Part shown: piece by piece, positions 7,908 to 16,138 of the stretch | Layout: every line of letters begins with the position of its first letter | Position numbering within the stretch: position 1 is the first letter of the stretch | DNA from: an uncultured bacterium | GTDB lineage: Bacteria; Cyanobacteriota; Vampirovibrionia; Gastranaerophilales; Gastranaerophilaceae | Assembly (NCBI GenBank): GCA_905216055.1 | Contig: CAJMSH010000006.1 | Location: 62,001-126,000, forward strand | Direction: 5' to 3' | Length of the DNA: 64,000 nucleotides | Program-made: the position numbers and the translations under genes | Notes under the pieces: model-generated | What the model saw: the letters and a program-made list of their open reading frames with translations, nothing else | The model's database searches: none | Told to the model about the DNA's origin: nothing

Positions 7908-8198
7908 ATGAACGAAGTTTCTTCTTTAAATTTTACGGGTAAATATACTCTTAACGCAAATCAAACAATGCCCAGTCAAGAGGCTTGCTTAAAAAGAGAT
8001 AGTTTGGTAGGTTTTTGGACTACAAAAGCAAAAGATGGTGACAAAATTTATGAAAAATTAAAAAATTTTTATCAAACTGATTATGAAAAAAATCCAAATG
8101 CAAAATTAGATATTGTATTGGAAGTACCTGATTCTGAAGACAAAAATTTTGAAGAAAGTATGAAAAAAGTAGGTCAAAATTTTTCTAAATTAGCTTAA
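7908..8198 (+). CDS. Hypothetical protein, 96 residues, inserted in the ribosomal cluster
   Basis: Not recognised. Soluble and charged, no signal peptide; an FTGKY motif near the N-terminus, one cysteine, a tryptophan-centred GFWTTKAKDGDKIYEKL segment and a C-terminal amphipathic helix (about residues 78-96). A strong ribosome-binding site (AGAAAGGA) precedes the ATG and a TATACT box lies at 7861-7866. It runs against the surrounding ribosomal genes, has its own terminator at 8241-8285, and splits rpsN from rpsH. Coding status is supported by the signals and by the clean frame; function unknown. Confidence 0.65.
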   Translation: MNEVSSLNFTGKYTLNANQTMPSQEACLKRDSLVGFWTTKAKDGDKIYEKLKNFYQTDYEKNPNAKLDIVLEVPDSEDKNFEESMKKVGQNFSKLA

Positions 8199-8240
8199 TA
8201 TTTTAATAAGAATAATTAATAAAAATAATTAAAAGCATAA

Positions 8241-8285
8241 AAAACCAAAAAAGACCGCATCCCTCGGTCCTTTGGTTTTTTATTT
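8241..8285. terminator. Bidirectional terminator between the 96-residue gene and rpsN
   Basis: Outer stem AAAACCAAA (8241-8249) with TTTGGTTTT (8271-8279) and inner stem GACCG (8253-8257) with CGGTC (8265-8269). T-rich on both exits. It can end the plus-strand small gene and also the minus-strand transcript coming from rpsN, 120 bases after the rpsN stop. A second small hairpin AGAAGG/CCTTCT lies at 8334-8352. Confidence 0.8.
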
Positions 8286-8403
8286 TATATATATATTTGT
8301 CTGTGACAATTTGTACTCAGCTTCGCTTGCATAAGAAGGTTGCGCTCCTTCTCGTATCACTAATATTTAGAATCAGTTATACAAGTTTTTAGGATACGCT
8401 AAC

Positions 8404-8610
8404 CTACCAGCTAGCTTTTGTAACGCCCGGAAGTAAACCTTCGTGAGCCATTTTTCTTAAACAAATTCTGCAAAGACCGAAATCTCTGTGGTAACCGTGA
8501 GGTCTACCGCAAATGCTGCATCTGTTATGAAGTCTTACTGCAGGGTATTTGCCTGCTGCAACAAGTTTTTCACGTCTTAGTTCTTTGTTTATCATCGCTT
8601 TTTTAGCCAT
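8404..8610 (-). CDS. rpsN: 30S ribosomal protein S14, zinc-binding type
   Basis: Short S14 form (68 residues) with the zinc ligands in CSIC and CRIC and the conserved NRCSICGRPHGYHRDFGLCR core. It binds 16S rRNA in the 30S head. Ribosome-binding site AAAAGGAG before the ATG. Last gene of the first ribosomal segment before the break; follows rplE by 74 bases, a spacer that contains the inverted repeat TTTCGAA-ACAAG-TTCGAAA. Confidence 0.97.
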   Translation of the reverse strand: MAKKAMINKELRREKLVAAGKYPAVRLHNRCSICGRPHGYHRDFGLCRICLRKMAHEGLLPGVTKASW

Positions 8611-8684
8611 GAATTTCTCCTTTTATGTTTTTATTTATTATCTTGTTTAACATTGAGATTTCGAAACAAGTTCGAAATGACGTC

Positions 8685-9242
8685 TTATTTTAATCCTTTG
8701 AAAGGCATTCCGAGTAATTTCAATAATTCACGAGCTTCATCATCAGTTTCAGCAGTTGTGATTATTGATACGTTCATACCCTTAACCAAATCAACTTCTT
8801 CATAAGTGATTTCAGGGAATAATGCTTGTTCTTTCAAGCCTAATGTATAGTTGCCACGGCCATCGAAACTTTTTGCTGAGATGCCTCTAAAGTCACGAAT
8901 ACGAGGAAGAACTACACAAATAAGTTTTTGTAAGAAGTCGTACATTCTTTCGCCACGCAATGTAACCATTGCACCAACCGGCATTCCTTCTCTTAATTTG
9001 TAAGAAGCGATTGATTTTTTAGCTTTTGTAACTACGCATTTTTGACCTGCAATTTTAGTTAATTGAGCTTCAATAGCTTCAGCAATTTTTGAGTTGTGAG
9101 AAGCTTCGCCAACACCCATATTCAAAACGATTTTGTGAAGTTTTGGAATTTGGTTAACGTTTTTGTAGCCATATTTTTCCTTTAATGCAGGAACTACTTC
9201 TTCTTGATATTTAGCTTTTAAGTTTTTAGTTCTTGTTGTCAT
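8685..9242 (-). CDS. rplE: 50S ribosomal protein L5
   Basis: 5S-rRNA and P-site tRNA contact protein. KIVLNMGVGEASHNSK, PVGAMVTLRGERMYDFLQKLI and LPRIRDFRGIS are family signatures. 185 residues, full length. Sits between rplX and rpsN as in most bacteria. Confidence 0.97.
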   Translation of the reverse strand: MTTRTKNLKAKYQEEVVPALKEKYGYKNVNQIPKLHKIVLNMGVGEASHNSKIAEAIEAQLTKIAGQKCVVTKAKKSIASYKLREGMPVGAMVTLRGERMYDFLQKLICVVLPRIRDFRGISAKSFDGRGNYTLGLKEQALFPEITYEEVDLVKGMNVSIITTAETDDEARELLKLLGMPFKGLK

Positions 9243-9287
9243 TTTCTTAATTTCCTTAATTCTATGATACTTAAATTATAACACGAA

Positions 9288-9623
9288 TTATAATTTAGCA
9301 TCTAATTGTTCACCACATTTTTTACAAACACGAACTTTTTTGCCGTCAACGACTTCGTGTTTGATCCTTGTCGGTTTTTCGCAAGCAGGGCAGATAACCA
9401 TTACGTTAGAAGCATCAACCGGAGCTTCCATCTTAATTAAACCTCCCTGAATACCTGCCATCGGTTGAGGTTTTTGAGCTTTTGTAACCATGTTCAAACC
9501 TTCAACAGTAACAGTGCCTTCAGCAACATTTACTTTTTTGATGTTACCTGATTTGCCTTTATCTTTGCCTGCAATAATCATTACTCTGTCAGTATTTTTT
9601 ACATGCAATTTTTTCTTTGTCAT
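9288..9623 (-). CDS. rplX: 50S ribosomal protein L24
   Basis: KOW-motif assembly initiator (RVMIIAGKDKGKSGNIKKV) of the large subunit. The C-terminal half carries two CxxC pairs (CPAC and CKKC) consistent with a zinc ribbon, common in many bacterial L24. 111 residues. Between rplN and rplE. Confidence 0.96.
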   Translation of the reverse strand: MTKKKLHVKNTDRVMIIAGKDKGKSGNIKKVNVAEGTVTVEGLNMVTKAQKPQPMAGIQGGLIKMEAPVDASNVMVICPACEKPTRIKHEVVDGKKVRVCKKCGEQLDAKL

Positions 9624-9665
9624 TTTATTATTTCCTTTATATTTTATTGGATTATCTTTCTTGCA

Positions 9666-10034
9666 CTAGATAACTTCAGGTGCAAGAGAAACGATTTTCA
9701 TGTAACCTTTATCTCTTAATTCACGAGCTACAGGTCCGAAAACACGGGTTCCACGAGGGTTGCCGTCTTTGTTGATTATTACTGCCGCATTTTCATCAAA
9801 TCTGATAACTGAGCCATCTGCACGTTTGATATCAGCTTTAGTTCTAACTACAACAGCTCTAACAACTTCAGATTTTTTTACAGGCATATTTGGGTTTGCA
9901 TCTTTTACAGCAGCAACAATTTCATCGCCTACTGCAGCAAATTTTTTGTTTGAACTTCCCATTACACGAATGCATAAAAGTTCTTTTGCGCCTGTATTAT
10001 CTGCTACTTCTAGTCTTGTTTCTTGTTGTATCAT
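9666..10034 (-). CDS. rplN: 50S ribosomal protein L14
   Basis: Opens MIQQETRLEVADNTGAKEL and contains GDEIVAAVKDANPN and FGPVARELR, the classic L14 signatures. It contributes to the intersubunit bridge with 16S rRNA. 122 residues, full length. A 126-base gap separates it from rpsQ, larger than usual in this operon. Confidence 0.97.
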   Translation of the reverse strand: MIQQETRLEVADNTGAKELLCIRVMGSSNKKFAAVGDEIVAAVKDANPNMPVKKSEVVRAVVVRTKADIKRADGSVIRFDENAAVIINKDGNPRGTRVFGPVARELRDKGYMKIVSLAPEVI

Positions 10035-10160
10035 TTTCTTTTTCCTTTATTTTTAAAGAATGTTGTTTTACTGATTTGACAGCGCATTACTTTTGTAATG
10101 ATGTCTATGTTTTGAATTGATTTTTTACGTATTGTATTTCAATTCTAAAGTTTGCAAGAA

Positions 10161-10406
10161 TTATCTTGCTTTTTCTACTACTTCAGCTAATGTCCAACGT
10201 TTGCCGCCTGAGATAGGTCTTGATTCAACGATTCTTACGATATCGCCTTCGTTGCAAATATTGCCTTCATCGTGTGCTTTGTAGTTTTTATTTGATTCTA
10301 TGATTTTTTTGTATTTTGGATGTGGTTCATAATCTGCTACTTTTACAACAATTGTTTTATCCATTTTGTTGCTGATTACTACACCTTGTTTTTCTTTTTT
10401 AGGCAT
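10161..10406 (-). CDS. rpsQ: 30S ribosomal protein S17
   Basis: OB-fold 16S-rRNA-binding protein with GVVISNKMDKTIVVKV and the RPISGGKRWTLAEVVEKA ending. 81 residues. Ten bases after rpmC on the same strand, so translational coupling is likely. Confidence 0.96.
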   Translation of the reverse strand: MPKKEKQGVVISNKMDKTIVVKVADYEPHPKYKKIIESNKNYKAHDEGNICNEGDIVRIVESRPISGGKRWTLAEVVEKAR

Positions 10407-10416
10407 GTTTTTCTCC

Positions 10417-10608
10417 TTATGCGTTAGCCTTTTCTTTAATAATAGTCTTTGCCTGAGCTATAAGTCTTTTTGTTTTGGAAATTAATGCTGTATTTTCCAA
10501 TTTGTGAGTGGATAGTTGTAATTTGTAGTTAAACAAATCTTTCTTCCAATCTACTATTGCACTTTGCAGCTCTTCAACTGATTTTTCGCGCATTTCATTT
10601 AGTTTCAT
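10417..10608 (-). CDS. rpmC: 50S ribosomal protein L29
   Basis: Two-helix protein at the peptide exit tunnel that helps dock trigger factor and SRP. MKLNEMREKSVEELQ at the N-terminus and the ALISKTKRLIAQAKTII helix fit the family. 63 residues, standard size. Confidence 0.95.
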   Translation of the reverse strand: MKLNEMREKSVEELQSAIVDWKKDLFNYKLQLSTHKLENTALISKTKRLIAQAKTIIKEKANA

Positions 10609-10637
10609 CGTTTTTATTTCCTTATAGTTTTAAGCGT

Positions 10638-11057
10638 TTATGCTTCTAACTTAGCTTTTTCTACTACTTTTACTTTAATAGGCAGTTTTTGAGCAGCCAA
10701 TTCTAGTGCGTGAACTGCAACACTTCTGTCGAAGTAATCAAGTTCAAATAGAATTCTGTTCGGTTTTACAACTGCTACCCAATATTCCAAATTACCTTTT
10801 CCTGAACCCATACGAGTTTCAGCAGGTTTTGCTGTAATTGGTTTATCAGGGAATATTTTAATCCAAACGTTACCGCCACGTTTGATTTCACGAGTCATTG
10901 CACGACGTGCAGCCTCGATTTGTCTGCTGGTTATCCAACCCGGTTCTACAGCTTGAAGTGCATAGCCGCCAAATTCTAATTTTGTTCCTCTGGTTTCTGT
11001 GCCTTTCATTCTGCCTTTCATCATTTTGCGGTATTTAGTTTTTTTAGGCTGTAACAT
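10638..11057 (-). CDS. rplP: 50S ribosomal protein L16
   Basis: Contacts A-site tRNA near the peptidyl transferase centre. Recognised by MLQPKKTKYRKMMKGRMKG, RQIEAARRAMTREIKRGG, IKIFPDKPITAKPAETRMG and KGNLEYWVAVVKPNRILFE (cited in parts). 139 residues. Between rpsC and rpmC. Confidence 0.97.
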   Translation of the reverse strand: MLQPKKTKYRKMMKGRMKGTETRGTKLEFGGYALQAVEPGWITSRQIEAARRAMTREIKRGGNVWIKIFPDKPITAKPAETRMGSGKGNLEYWVAVVKPNRILFELDYFDRSVAVHALELAAQKLPIKVKVVEKAKLEA

Positions 11058-11097
11058 TGTTATTTTACTCCTGTTATATTTTCTTTACTTAATTTGT

Positions 11098-11829
11098 TTA
11101 TTCAGCTGATTCTGAAGAGATTCTGCGTCTTGGACGTCTTCCGCCTTTTTCAGATCCTTCTTTTCCGCTTTTTGCTTTAATGTTTTGGTCTGCTTTTTCG
11201 CCTGGCATCAAGTTGCCTTTGAAAATCCATACCTTAACACCAATTTTACCCATGATTGTATCGGCTTCTGTAAATCCGTAATCAACATCAGCACGTAGGG
11301 TTTGAAGTGGTATTCTGCCTTCTTTTGCCCATTCTGAACGAGCAATTTCAGCTCCGCCTAAACGGCCTGATACCATTACTTTTATACCTTGAGCACCTGC
11401 TCTCATTGTACGTTGCATTGCTTGTTTCATTGCACGTCTGAAAGCTACACGTTTTTCTAATTGCTGTGCGATTGATTCTGCTACAAGTTGTGCATCTGCA
11501 TCTATTCTTGCAACTTCTACAACATTTATAACTACAGGTTTGCCGATATATTTTGAAACTTCTTTTTTCAAATCGTCAATACCTTGTCCGCCGCGACCTA
11601 CTACAATACCTGGTTTAGCAGTTACAACTGTTATGGTTGTATTTTGGGCTTTTCTAGCAATTAAAATTTTTGAAATGCCTGCTGCATAAAGTTTTTTCTT
11701 AATAAATTTTCTGATTTTAGCATCTTCTGCTACGAATACGCCATAATCTTTAACCTTGGCAAACCATGTGCTTACCCACGGTTGAATTATACCGATTCTA
11801 AATCCTTTTGGATGTGTTTTTTGTCCCAT
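11098..11829 (-). CDS. rpsC: 30S ribosomal protein S3
   Basis: Forms part of the mRNA entry channel. MGQKTHPKGFRIGI starts the protein, the KH domain carries the GxxG loop in PGIVVGRGGQGID, and the C-terminal domain contains GRLGGAEIARSEW and GRIPLQTLRADVDYG. 243 residues including a charged tail. Confidence 0.97.
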   Translation of the reverse strand: MGQKTHPKGFRIGIIQPWVSTWFAKVKDYGVFVAEDAKIRKFIKKKLYAAGISKILIARKAQNTTITVVTAKPGIVVGRGGQGIDDLKKEVSKYIGKPVVINVVEVARIDADAQLVAESIAQQLEKRVAFRRAMKQAMQRTMRAGAQGIKVMVSGRLGGAEIARSEWAKEGRIPLQTLRADVDYGFTEADTIMGKIGVKVWIFKGNLMPGEKADQNIKAKSGKEGSEKGGRRPRRRISSESAE

Positions 11830-11853
11830 TTTATTTACCTTTTGTTATTACTA

Positions 11854-12198
11854 CTACTTTTTAACAGTGATATCGCTTACTTTTAATGTTAAATGAGAAG
11901 TGCGTTTTAGTCTTTTGTACATGCGACCTTGCGCTCTTGTTCTTGCTCTTTTATATGTAACGCTTTCATCTGCAAATATTTCTGAAACTTTTAAAGCTTC
12001 AGCTCCTATGCCGTATTTTTCCTGTGCATTTGCAACAGCTGCTTTCAAGTTCTTTTCTACAACTCTTGCTGCAAAGTAAGGCATAAAACGCAACATATCT
12101 TGAGCTTCAATGACAGATTTTCCTCTTACTTCGTTGATTACTCGGCGAAGTTTTCTGGCTGTCATTTTAATATCTGTTTGTCTTGCTTTAGCTTCCAT
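11854..12198 (-). CDS. rplV: 50S ribosomal protein L22
   Basis: Lines the exit tunnel. MTARKLRRVINEVRGKSV near the start and RARTRAQGRMYKRLKRTSHL (the tunnel loop) near the end identify it. 114 residues. Tight spacing to rpsC (24 bases) and rpsS (29 bases). Confidence 0.96.
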   Translation of the reverse strand: MEAKARQTDIKMTARKLRRVINEVRGKSVIEAQDMLRFMPYFAARVVEKNLKAAVANAQEKYGIGAEALKVSEIFADESVTYKRARTRAQGRMYKRLKRTSHLTLKVSDITVKK

Positions 12199-12227
12199 TT
12201 TTTTATTTCCTTATTCTTGTAATTGCG

Positions 12228-12509
12228 TTATTTACGTTTTGCAGTCTTATCAGATCCTGCGTGTCCTTTAAATAATCGTGTTGGTGCAAACTCACCTAAT
12301 TTGTGTCCAATCATTTGTTCTGTTACATATACGGGAACGTGAGTTTTTCCGTTGTGAACAGCGATTGTGTGTCCTAACATATCAGGTACAATCATTGATG
12401 CTCTGGACCAAGTTTTGATAACTTTTTTCTCAGAGTTTGCATTCATTTTTGCGATTTTGTTTTGTAGAGCTTCTTCTACATATGGACCTTTTTTTAATGA
12501 ACGTGCCAT
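12228..12509 (-). CDS. rpsS: 30S ribosomal protein S19
   Basis: Head protein of the small subunit near the decoding A-site finger. MARSLKKGPYVEEAL, TWSRASMIVPDMLGHTIAVH and KLGEFAPTRLFKGHAG are the signatures. 93 residues, full length. A 177-base spacer with a long hairpin precedes it. Confidence 0.97.
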   Translation of the reverse strand: MARSLKKGPYVEEALQNKIAKMNANSEKKVIKTWSRASMIVPDMLGHTIAVHNGKTHVPVYVTEQMIGHKLGEFAPTRLFKGHAGSDKTAKRK

Positions 12510-12621
12510 TAATATTTTCTCCTTTTATGTTTTTGGTTAGTCTTGGATTATTGGCGGTTCAAAACTTTGCTTTCAGTTCCATAAATTTGTTAAATTTATT
12601 CCACTTCGTCAAGTTTTTCTC

Positions 12622-12687
12622 GCGGATGTGTAAGGGGGTTGCCTTTTTTATTTATTTGGCTAACCCTTTACACTAGCCAAAATCCGC
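12622..12687 (-). promoter_or_regulatory. Long hairpin in the rplB-rpsS spacer
   Basis: Nested complementarity across 66 bases: GCGGAT (12622-12627) with ATCCGC (12682-12687), then GTGTAAGGGGGTT (12628-12640) with AACCCTTTACAC (12662-12673, one bulge and G-U pairs), and GCC (12641-12643) with GGC (12658-12660). It begins at the rplB stop codon in the minus-strand transcript. No long T-run follows, so a processing site, attenuator or regulatory structure is more likely than a full terminator. Confidence 0.5.
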
Positions 12688-13514
12688 TATTTTTTTCTTC
12701 TTCTAACAATTAATTTATCAGAAGCTTTGCCTGATTTTCTTGTCTTATGACCAAGAGCTGGTTTACCCCAAGGTGTTTTTGGGTGTCCTCCTGGACCTGT
12801 TTTTCCTTCACCACCACCGTGTGGGTGATCGCAAGGGTTCATTGTTACACCACGTACTGTTGGTCTGATACCTAAGTAACGTTTTCTTCCGGCTTTACCA
12901 ATTGATAAGTTTTTGAATTCTGCGTTTCCTAATGTACCAATTGTTGCCATACATTCTTTTCTTACCATTCTCATTTCTGATGATGGAAGTTTGATTGTTA
13001 CGTAATTGCCTTCTTTAGCCATTACTTGTGCAGCGTTTCCTGCTGATCTTACCATAACACCGCCACGTCCTGGTGTAAGTTCGATATTGTGAACTATTGT
13101 ACCTAGTGGGATTAATTCTAACGGTAATGCGTTTCCTGTTTGAACTGGTGCTTCAGGACCTGATACGATTACATCGCCTACGTTTAATCCTTCCGGTGTT
13201 AAGATATATCTTTTTTCACCATCTGCGTAATATACTAAAGAAATTCTAACGTTTCTGTTCGGATCGTATTCAATTGTTTTTACTGTTGCCGGTACGCCGA
13301 ATTTTTCACGTTTGAAATCTATGATACGGTAGGTTCTTTTTACACCGCCGCCTTTGTGACGACATGTAATTCTACCTGTGTTATTTCTTCCTGCTGTTTT
13401 TTTCAATGATTTTAACAATGATTTTTCAGGAGTTGTGCAAGTGATTTCTTGATAATCACTCTTTGTCATCCCTCTTTGGCCTGGAGATGTAGGGTTTATT
13501 TTTCTGATTGCCAT
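12687..13514 (-). CDS. rplB: 50S ribosomal protein L2
   Basis: Essential for subunit joining and peptidyl transfer. The C-terminal GVTMNPCDHPHGGGEGKTG motif with the critical histidine, plus GRNNTGRITCRHKGGG and KREKFGVPATVKTIEYDPNR, are diagnostic. 275 residues, full length. Between rplW and rpsS. Confidence 0.98.
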   Translation of the reverse strand: MAIRKINPTSPGQRGMTKSDYQEITCTTPEKSLLKSLKKTAGRNNTGRITCRHKGGGVKRTYRIIDFKREKFGVPATVKTIEYDPNRNVRISLVYYADGEKRYILTPEGLNVGDVIVSGPEAPVQTGNALPLELIPLGTIVHNIELTPGRGGVMVRSAGNAAQVMAKEGNYVTIKLPSSEMRMVRKECMATIGTLGNAEFKNLSIGKAGRKRYLGIRPTVRGVTMNPCDHPHGGGEGKTGPGGHPKTPWGKPALGHKTRKSGKASDKLIVRRRKK

Positions 13515-13578
13515 TTTTATTTTTCTCCTTTAATTGGCTTTGTGTCATTTTCAGGACATACGCCTTACGCCCTGTTTG

Positions 13579-13887
13579 TTATGCTCCGATTAATTCTTCA
13601 ATCGGATCGCCTTCGATTGTTACGATGGCTTTTTTAGAAGAATCTGTTCTTCCGAATTTATAGCCCATTCTTTTTTCGTGTGATGGCATATAAACTGTTC
13701 TTACTTTTTTAACCTTTCTTCCAGGAAAAGCTAATTCTACAGCTTGAGCAATTTCTACTTTTGTTGCGTCTTGTACTACTTCAAAAGTATATTGACCTAA
13801 ACTTGTAGCACCTACTGACTTTTCTGTGATGATTGGTCTTTTAATTACATCATATAATTTTTCTGTGTTTGTTCTTGCTTTACTCAT
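13579..13887 (-). CDS. rplW: 50S ribosomal protein L23
   Basis: Exit-tunnel rim protein and docking site for trigger factor. DVIKRPIITEKSV at the N-terminus and AVELAFPGRKVKKVRTVYMP are family marks. 102 residues. Its start overlaps the rplD stop by one base, indicating coupled translation. Confidence 0.96.
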   Translation of the reverse strand: MSKARTNTEKLYDVIKRPIITEKSVGATSLGQYTFEVVQDATKVEIAQAVELAFPGRKVKKVRTVYMPSHEKRMGYKFGRTDSSKKAIVTIEGDPIEELIGA

Positions 13888-14513
13888 TATTGTAGCCTTT
13901 CTGTTATATCGTTAACAGCAGATTCGGTAATTACAACAGAATCAGCTTCCAGTAAATCTTTTACATTTAAGTTAGACGGTAAAATTATTTTTACGCTAGG
14001 AATATTTCTTGCTGCTAATTCTAAGTTTTTGTTTTCTTCAGCTTTTACGTTAGCAACGATTAATACTTTTCCTGTTACGTTTAATGATTTTAATGCGCTA
14101 ACCATTAATTTTGTTTTTGGTTCAGTAATTGTAGAGAAGTCTTTTACTACTACCATTTGTTCACTTCTTGCTGACAATGCTGATTTAAGAGCTAATTGTC
14201 TTGCTTTTTGTGGCATATTGAAAGCATAGCTTCTTGGTTTTGGTCCAAAGATTACGCCGCCGCCTGCAAACAATGGTGAACGTAGAGAACCTGCTCTTGC
14301 TCTACCTGTACCTTTTTGTTTCCAAGGTTTTTTACCGCCGCCAGATACTTCTGCTCTTGTTTTGCAAGATGCTGAACCTTGACGAGCATTGTTTAATTGT
14401 CTTCTTAATGCTAAGTGCATTACATGAATATTAGGTTCTACACCGAACACATTTTCATTCAATGTGATTTCGCCTAATTTTTCTCCGTTTGTACTTAATA
14501 TTTCTTTTGACAT
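13887..14513 (-). CDS. rplD: 50S ribosomal protein L4
   Basis: Tunnel-constriction protein; in Escherichia coli also the autorepressor of the S10 operon. The tunnel loop GGGKKPWKQKGTGRARAGSL and PLFAGGGVIFGPKPR are clear. 208 residues. Whether it regulates this operon is unknown, but structured RNA upstream of rplC (15263-15550) would be a candidate target. Confidence 0.97.
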   Translation of the reverse strand: MSKEILSTNGEKLGEITLNENVFGVEPNIHVMHLALRRQLNNARQGSASCKTRAEVSGGGKKPWKQKGTGRARAGSLRSPLFAGGGVIFGPKPRSYAFNMPQKARQLALKSALSARSEQMVVVKDFSTITEPKTKLMVSALKSLNVTGKVLIVANVKAEENKNLELAARNIPSVKIILPSNLNVKDLLEADSVVITESAVNDITERLQ

Positions 14514-14626
14514 TTTTTAGTTTTCCTTTTACTTATCTACTGCCTGTTACCCCTTTCTTGGGCTTATCAAGTTTTATTTGGCAACTCGGGATTTTTATAA
14601 CTTTTCTGTTAGTTTAATTATTGTGA

Positions 14627-15262
14627 TTAGTTCCATTTTGTTCTTGTTGGTACGATTGTTACAAGTCTGCCTTCGCATCCAGGTACTGATCCTTTAATTA
14701 GTACTAAGCTGTTTGCTGCATCTACTTTTACTAATTTTAATTTAGTAATTGTAACTCTTTCATTTCCCATGTTACCAGCCATTCTTTTTCCTTTGATAAC
14801 ACGTGATGGAGTTGTACCTGCACCGATTGAACCTGGTTCTCTGTGGTTTTTAGAACCGTGGCCCATTGGTCCTCTTGAGAAGTTCCATCTTTTTACTGTA
14901 CCTTGGAAACCTTTACCTATTGATTTGCCTGTTACATCTACTTTTTCAACGTTATCTAATACTGATAATTCGATTTTGTCGCCTACTTTGTAGTCTGCAG
15001 GATTGTCTACTCTAAATTCTTGAAGATGTCTGAAGTTTTCAAGATTGTTTTTCTTGAAGTGACCGATTTCAGCTTTTGTTAAGTGTTTTTCTTTTGCTGA
15101 AATTGTTCCTACTTGAATTGCGTTATAGCCGTCTGTTTCAACTGTTTTTACCTGAGTAACAACAATCGGATCTACTTTGATTACGGTTACAGGAATTGCT
15201 AATCCTTGTTCATCAAAGATTTGTGTCATTCCAAGTTTTTTACCTATTACACCTAGTGTCAT
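14627..15262 (-). CDS. rplC: 50S ribosomal protein L3
   Basis: Large-subunit assembly initiator near the peptidyl transferase centre. GVIGKKLGMTQIFDEQG opens the protein; KGKGFQGTVKRW-type and GPMGHGSKNHREPGSIGAGT segments follow. 211 residues. Preceded by an unusually long 288-base structured spacer after rpsJ. Confidence 0.97.
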   Translation of the reverse strand: MTLGVIGKKLGMTQIFDEQGLAIPVTVIKVDPIVVTQVKTVETDGYNAIQVGTISAKEKHLTKAEIGHFKKNNLENFRHLQEFRVDNPADYKVGDKIELSVLDNVEKVDVTGKSIGKGFQGTVKRWNFSRGPMGHGSKNHREPGSIGAGTTPSRVIKGKRMAGNMGNERVTITKLKLVKVDAANSLVLIKGSVPGCEGRLVTIVPTRTKWN

Positions 15263-15550
15263 ATTTGTCCTTTCTTTCCCGAATTTATGGCATTTAAAAA
15301 ACTTTTGCCGAAAAATAATTTTTCATCTTTCTGCATTGAGTCCCTTATTTTGTCTGTGCTTTTTGCTTATGCTTTCGGCACATTTGCCAAAATTCGTTTT
15401 CTCTTGCGAGCGCTACGTCTTGCTAATCTTTACCTAATTTTGATGGTTTTCACCTCTACAACCTTTCGGTTGTCCCGATTAAGTTTTGCCTTAATCGGTT
15501 GTAGTTCACATTACATGCATAATGCTTATTTAATTTTCAATTTAGTCAGA
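15263..15550 (-). promoter_or_regulatory. Structured 288-base spacer between rpsJ and rplC
   Basis: No gene seen. Several inverted repeats: TGCCGAAA (15306-15313) with TTTCGGCA (15373-15380); CGATTAAG (15476-15483) with CTTAATCG (15490-15497); and CTACAACC (15456-15463) able to pair either with GGTTGT (15468-15473) or with GGTTGTAG (15497-15504), so two alternative folds compete. This layout suits attenuation or an autoregulatory leader for rplC onward. It is more GC-rich than other spacers here. Confidence 0.45.
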
Positions 15551-15868
15551 TTATAATTTTACTTCAATATCTACGCCTGCTGGTAAATCTAATCTGCCTA
15601 ATTCTTCAACTGTTTGTTGAGTAGGTTCGTATATATCGATTATACGTTTATGTGTTCTCATTTCAAAATGTTCACGAGATTTTTTATCTACGTGTGGTGA
15701 ACGCAAAACGCAATATATACGTCTTTTTGTAGGTAAAGGAATAGGGCCGGCTACTTTAGCGTCTGTTCTTTTTGCTGTTTCTACGATTTTGTCTGATGAT
15801 ACGTCAATTAGTTTGTGATCGTATGCTTTTAAACAAACTCTGATTCTTTGTCTAGTTGTGGTTGCCAT
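15551..15868 (-). CDS. rpsJ: 30S ribosomal protein S10
   Basis: First gene of the ribosomal cluster; the protein also serves as NusE in transcription antitermination. RIRVCLKAYDHKLID and PLPTKRRIYCVLRSPHVDKKS identify it. The start at 15868 (105 residues) is chosen because the next in-frame ATG upstream abuts the AAGGA site too closely. A strong promoter lies about 100 bases upstream. Confidence 0.97.
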   Translation of the reverse strand: MATTTRQRIRVCLKAYDHKLIDVSSDKIVETAKRTDAKVAGPIPLPTKRRIYCVLRSPHVDKKSREHFEMRTHKRIIDIYEPTQQTVEELGRLDLPAGVDIEVKL

Positions 15869-15967
15869 TTGCATTCCTTTTTCTTTTTTATTTACTATTA
15901 CACTGCTTGAAACTGCTATTCAACAAATATTTCGGATATTAGTAAATACATTTATTCAAGCATATCA

Positions 15968-15996
15968 ATCCTAAAACAAACAAATTATGCTGTCAA
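15968..15996 (-). promoter_or_regulatory. Promoter of the S10 ribosomal cluster
   Basis: Minus-strand perfect TTGACA (15996-15991), 17-base spacer, TAGGAT (15973-15968). Start predicted near 15961, giving a leader of about 93 bases ahead of rpsJ. Best -35 match in the neighbourhood. Confidence 0.75.
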
Positions 15997-16079
15997 CAAA
16001 TGAATTTAAAAAATGTATATAATTCGTTACAAATTTGTTATGTTTTGCAAAATTTTTTATTTATTAAAATATTTTTATT

Positions 16080-16117
16080 AAAAAAAGACCGTTTTTTATT
16101 TTTTACGGTCTTTTTTT
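16080..16117 (-). terminator. Terminator after minE
   Basis: AAAAAAGACCG (16081-16091) pairs with CGGTCTTTTTTT (16106-16117). Symmetric T-runs. It separates the minCDE unit from the S10 promoter on the same strand. Confidence 0.8.
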
Positions 16118-16138
16118 ATATGAATTTAATTTACTTTT

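Noticed and set aside
8640..8684. Inverted repeat TTTCGAA-ACAAG-TTCGAAA as a mobile-element end
   Set aside because: Single short palindrome in the rplE-rpsN spacer with no direct repeats or transposase nearby.
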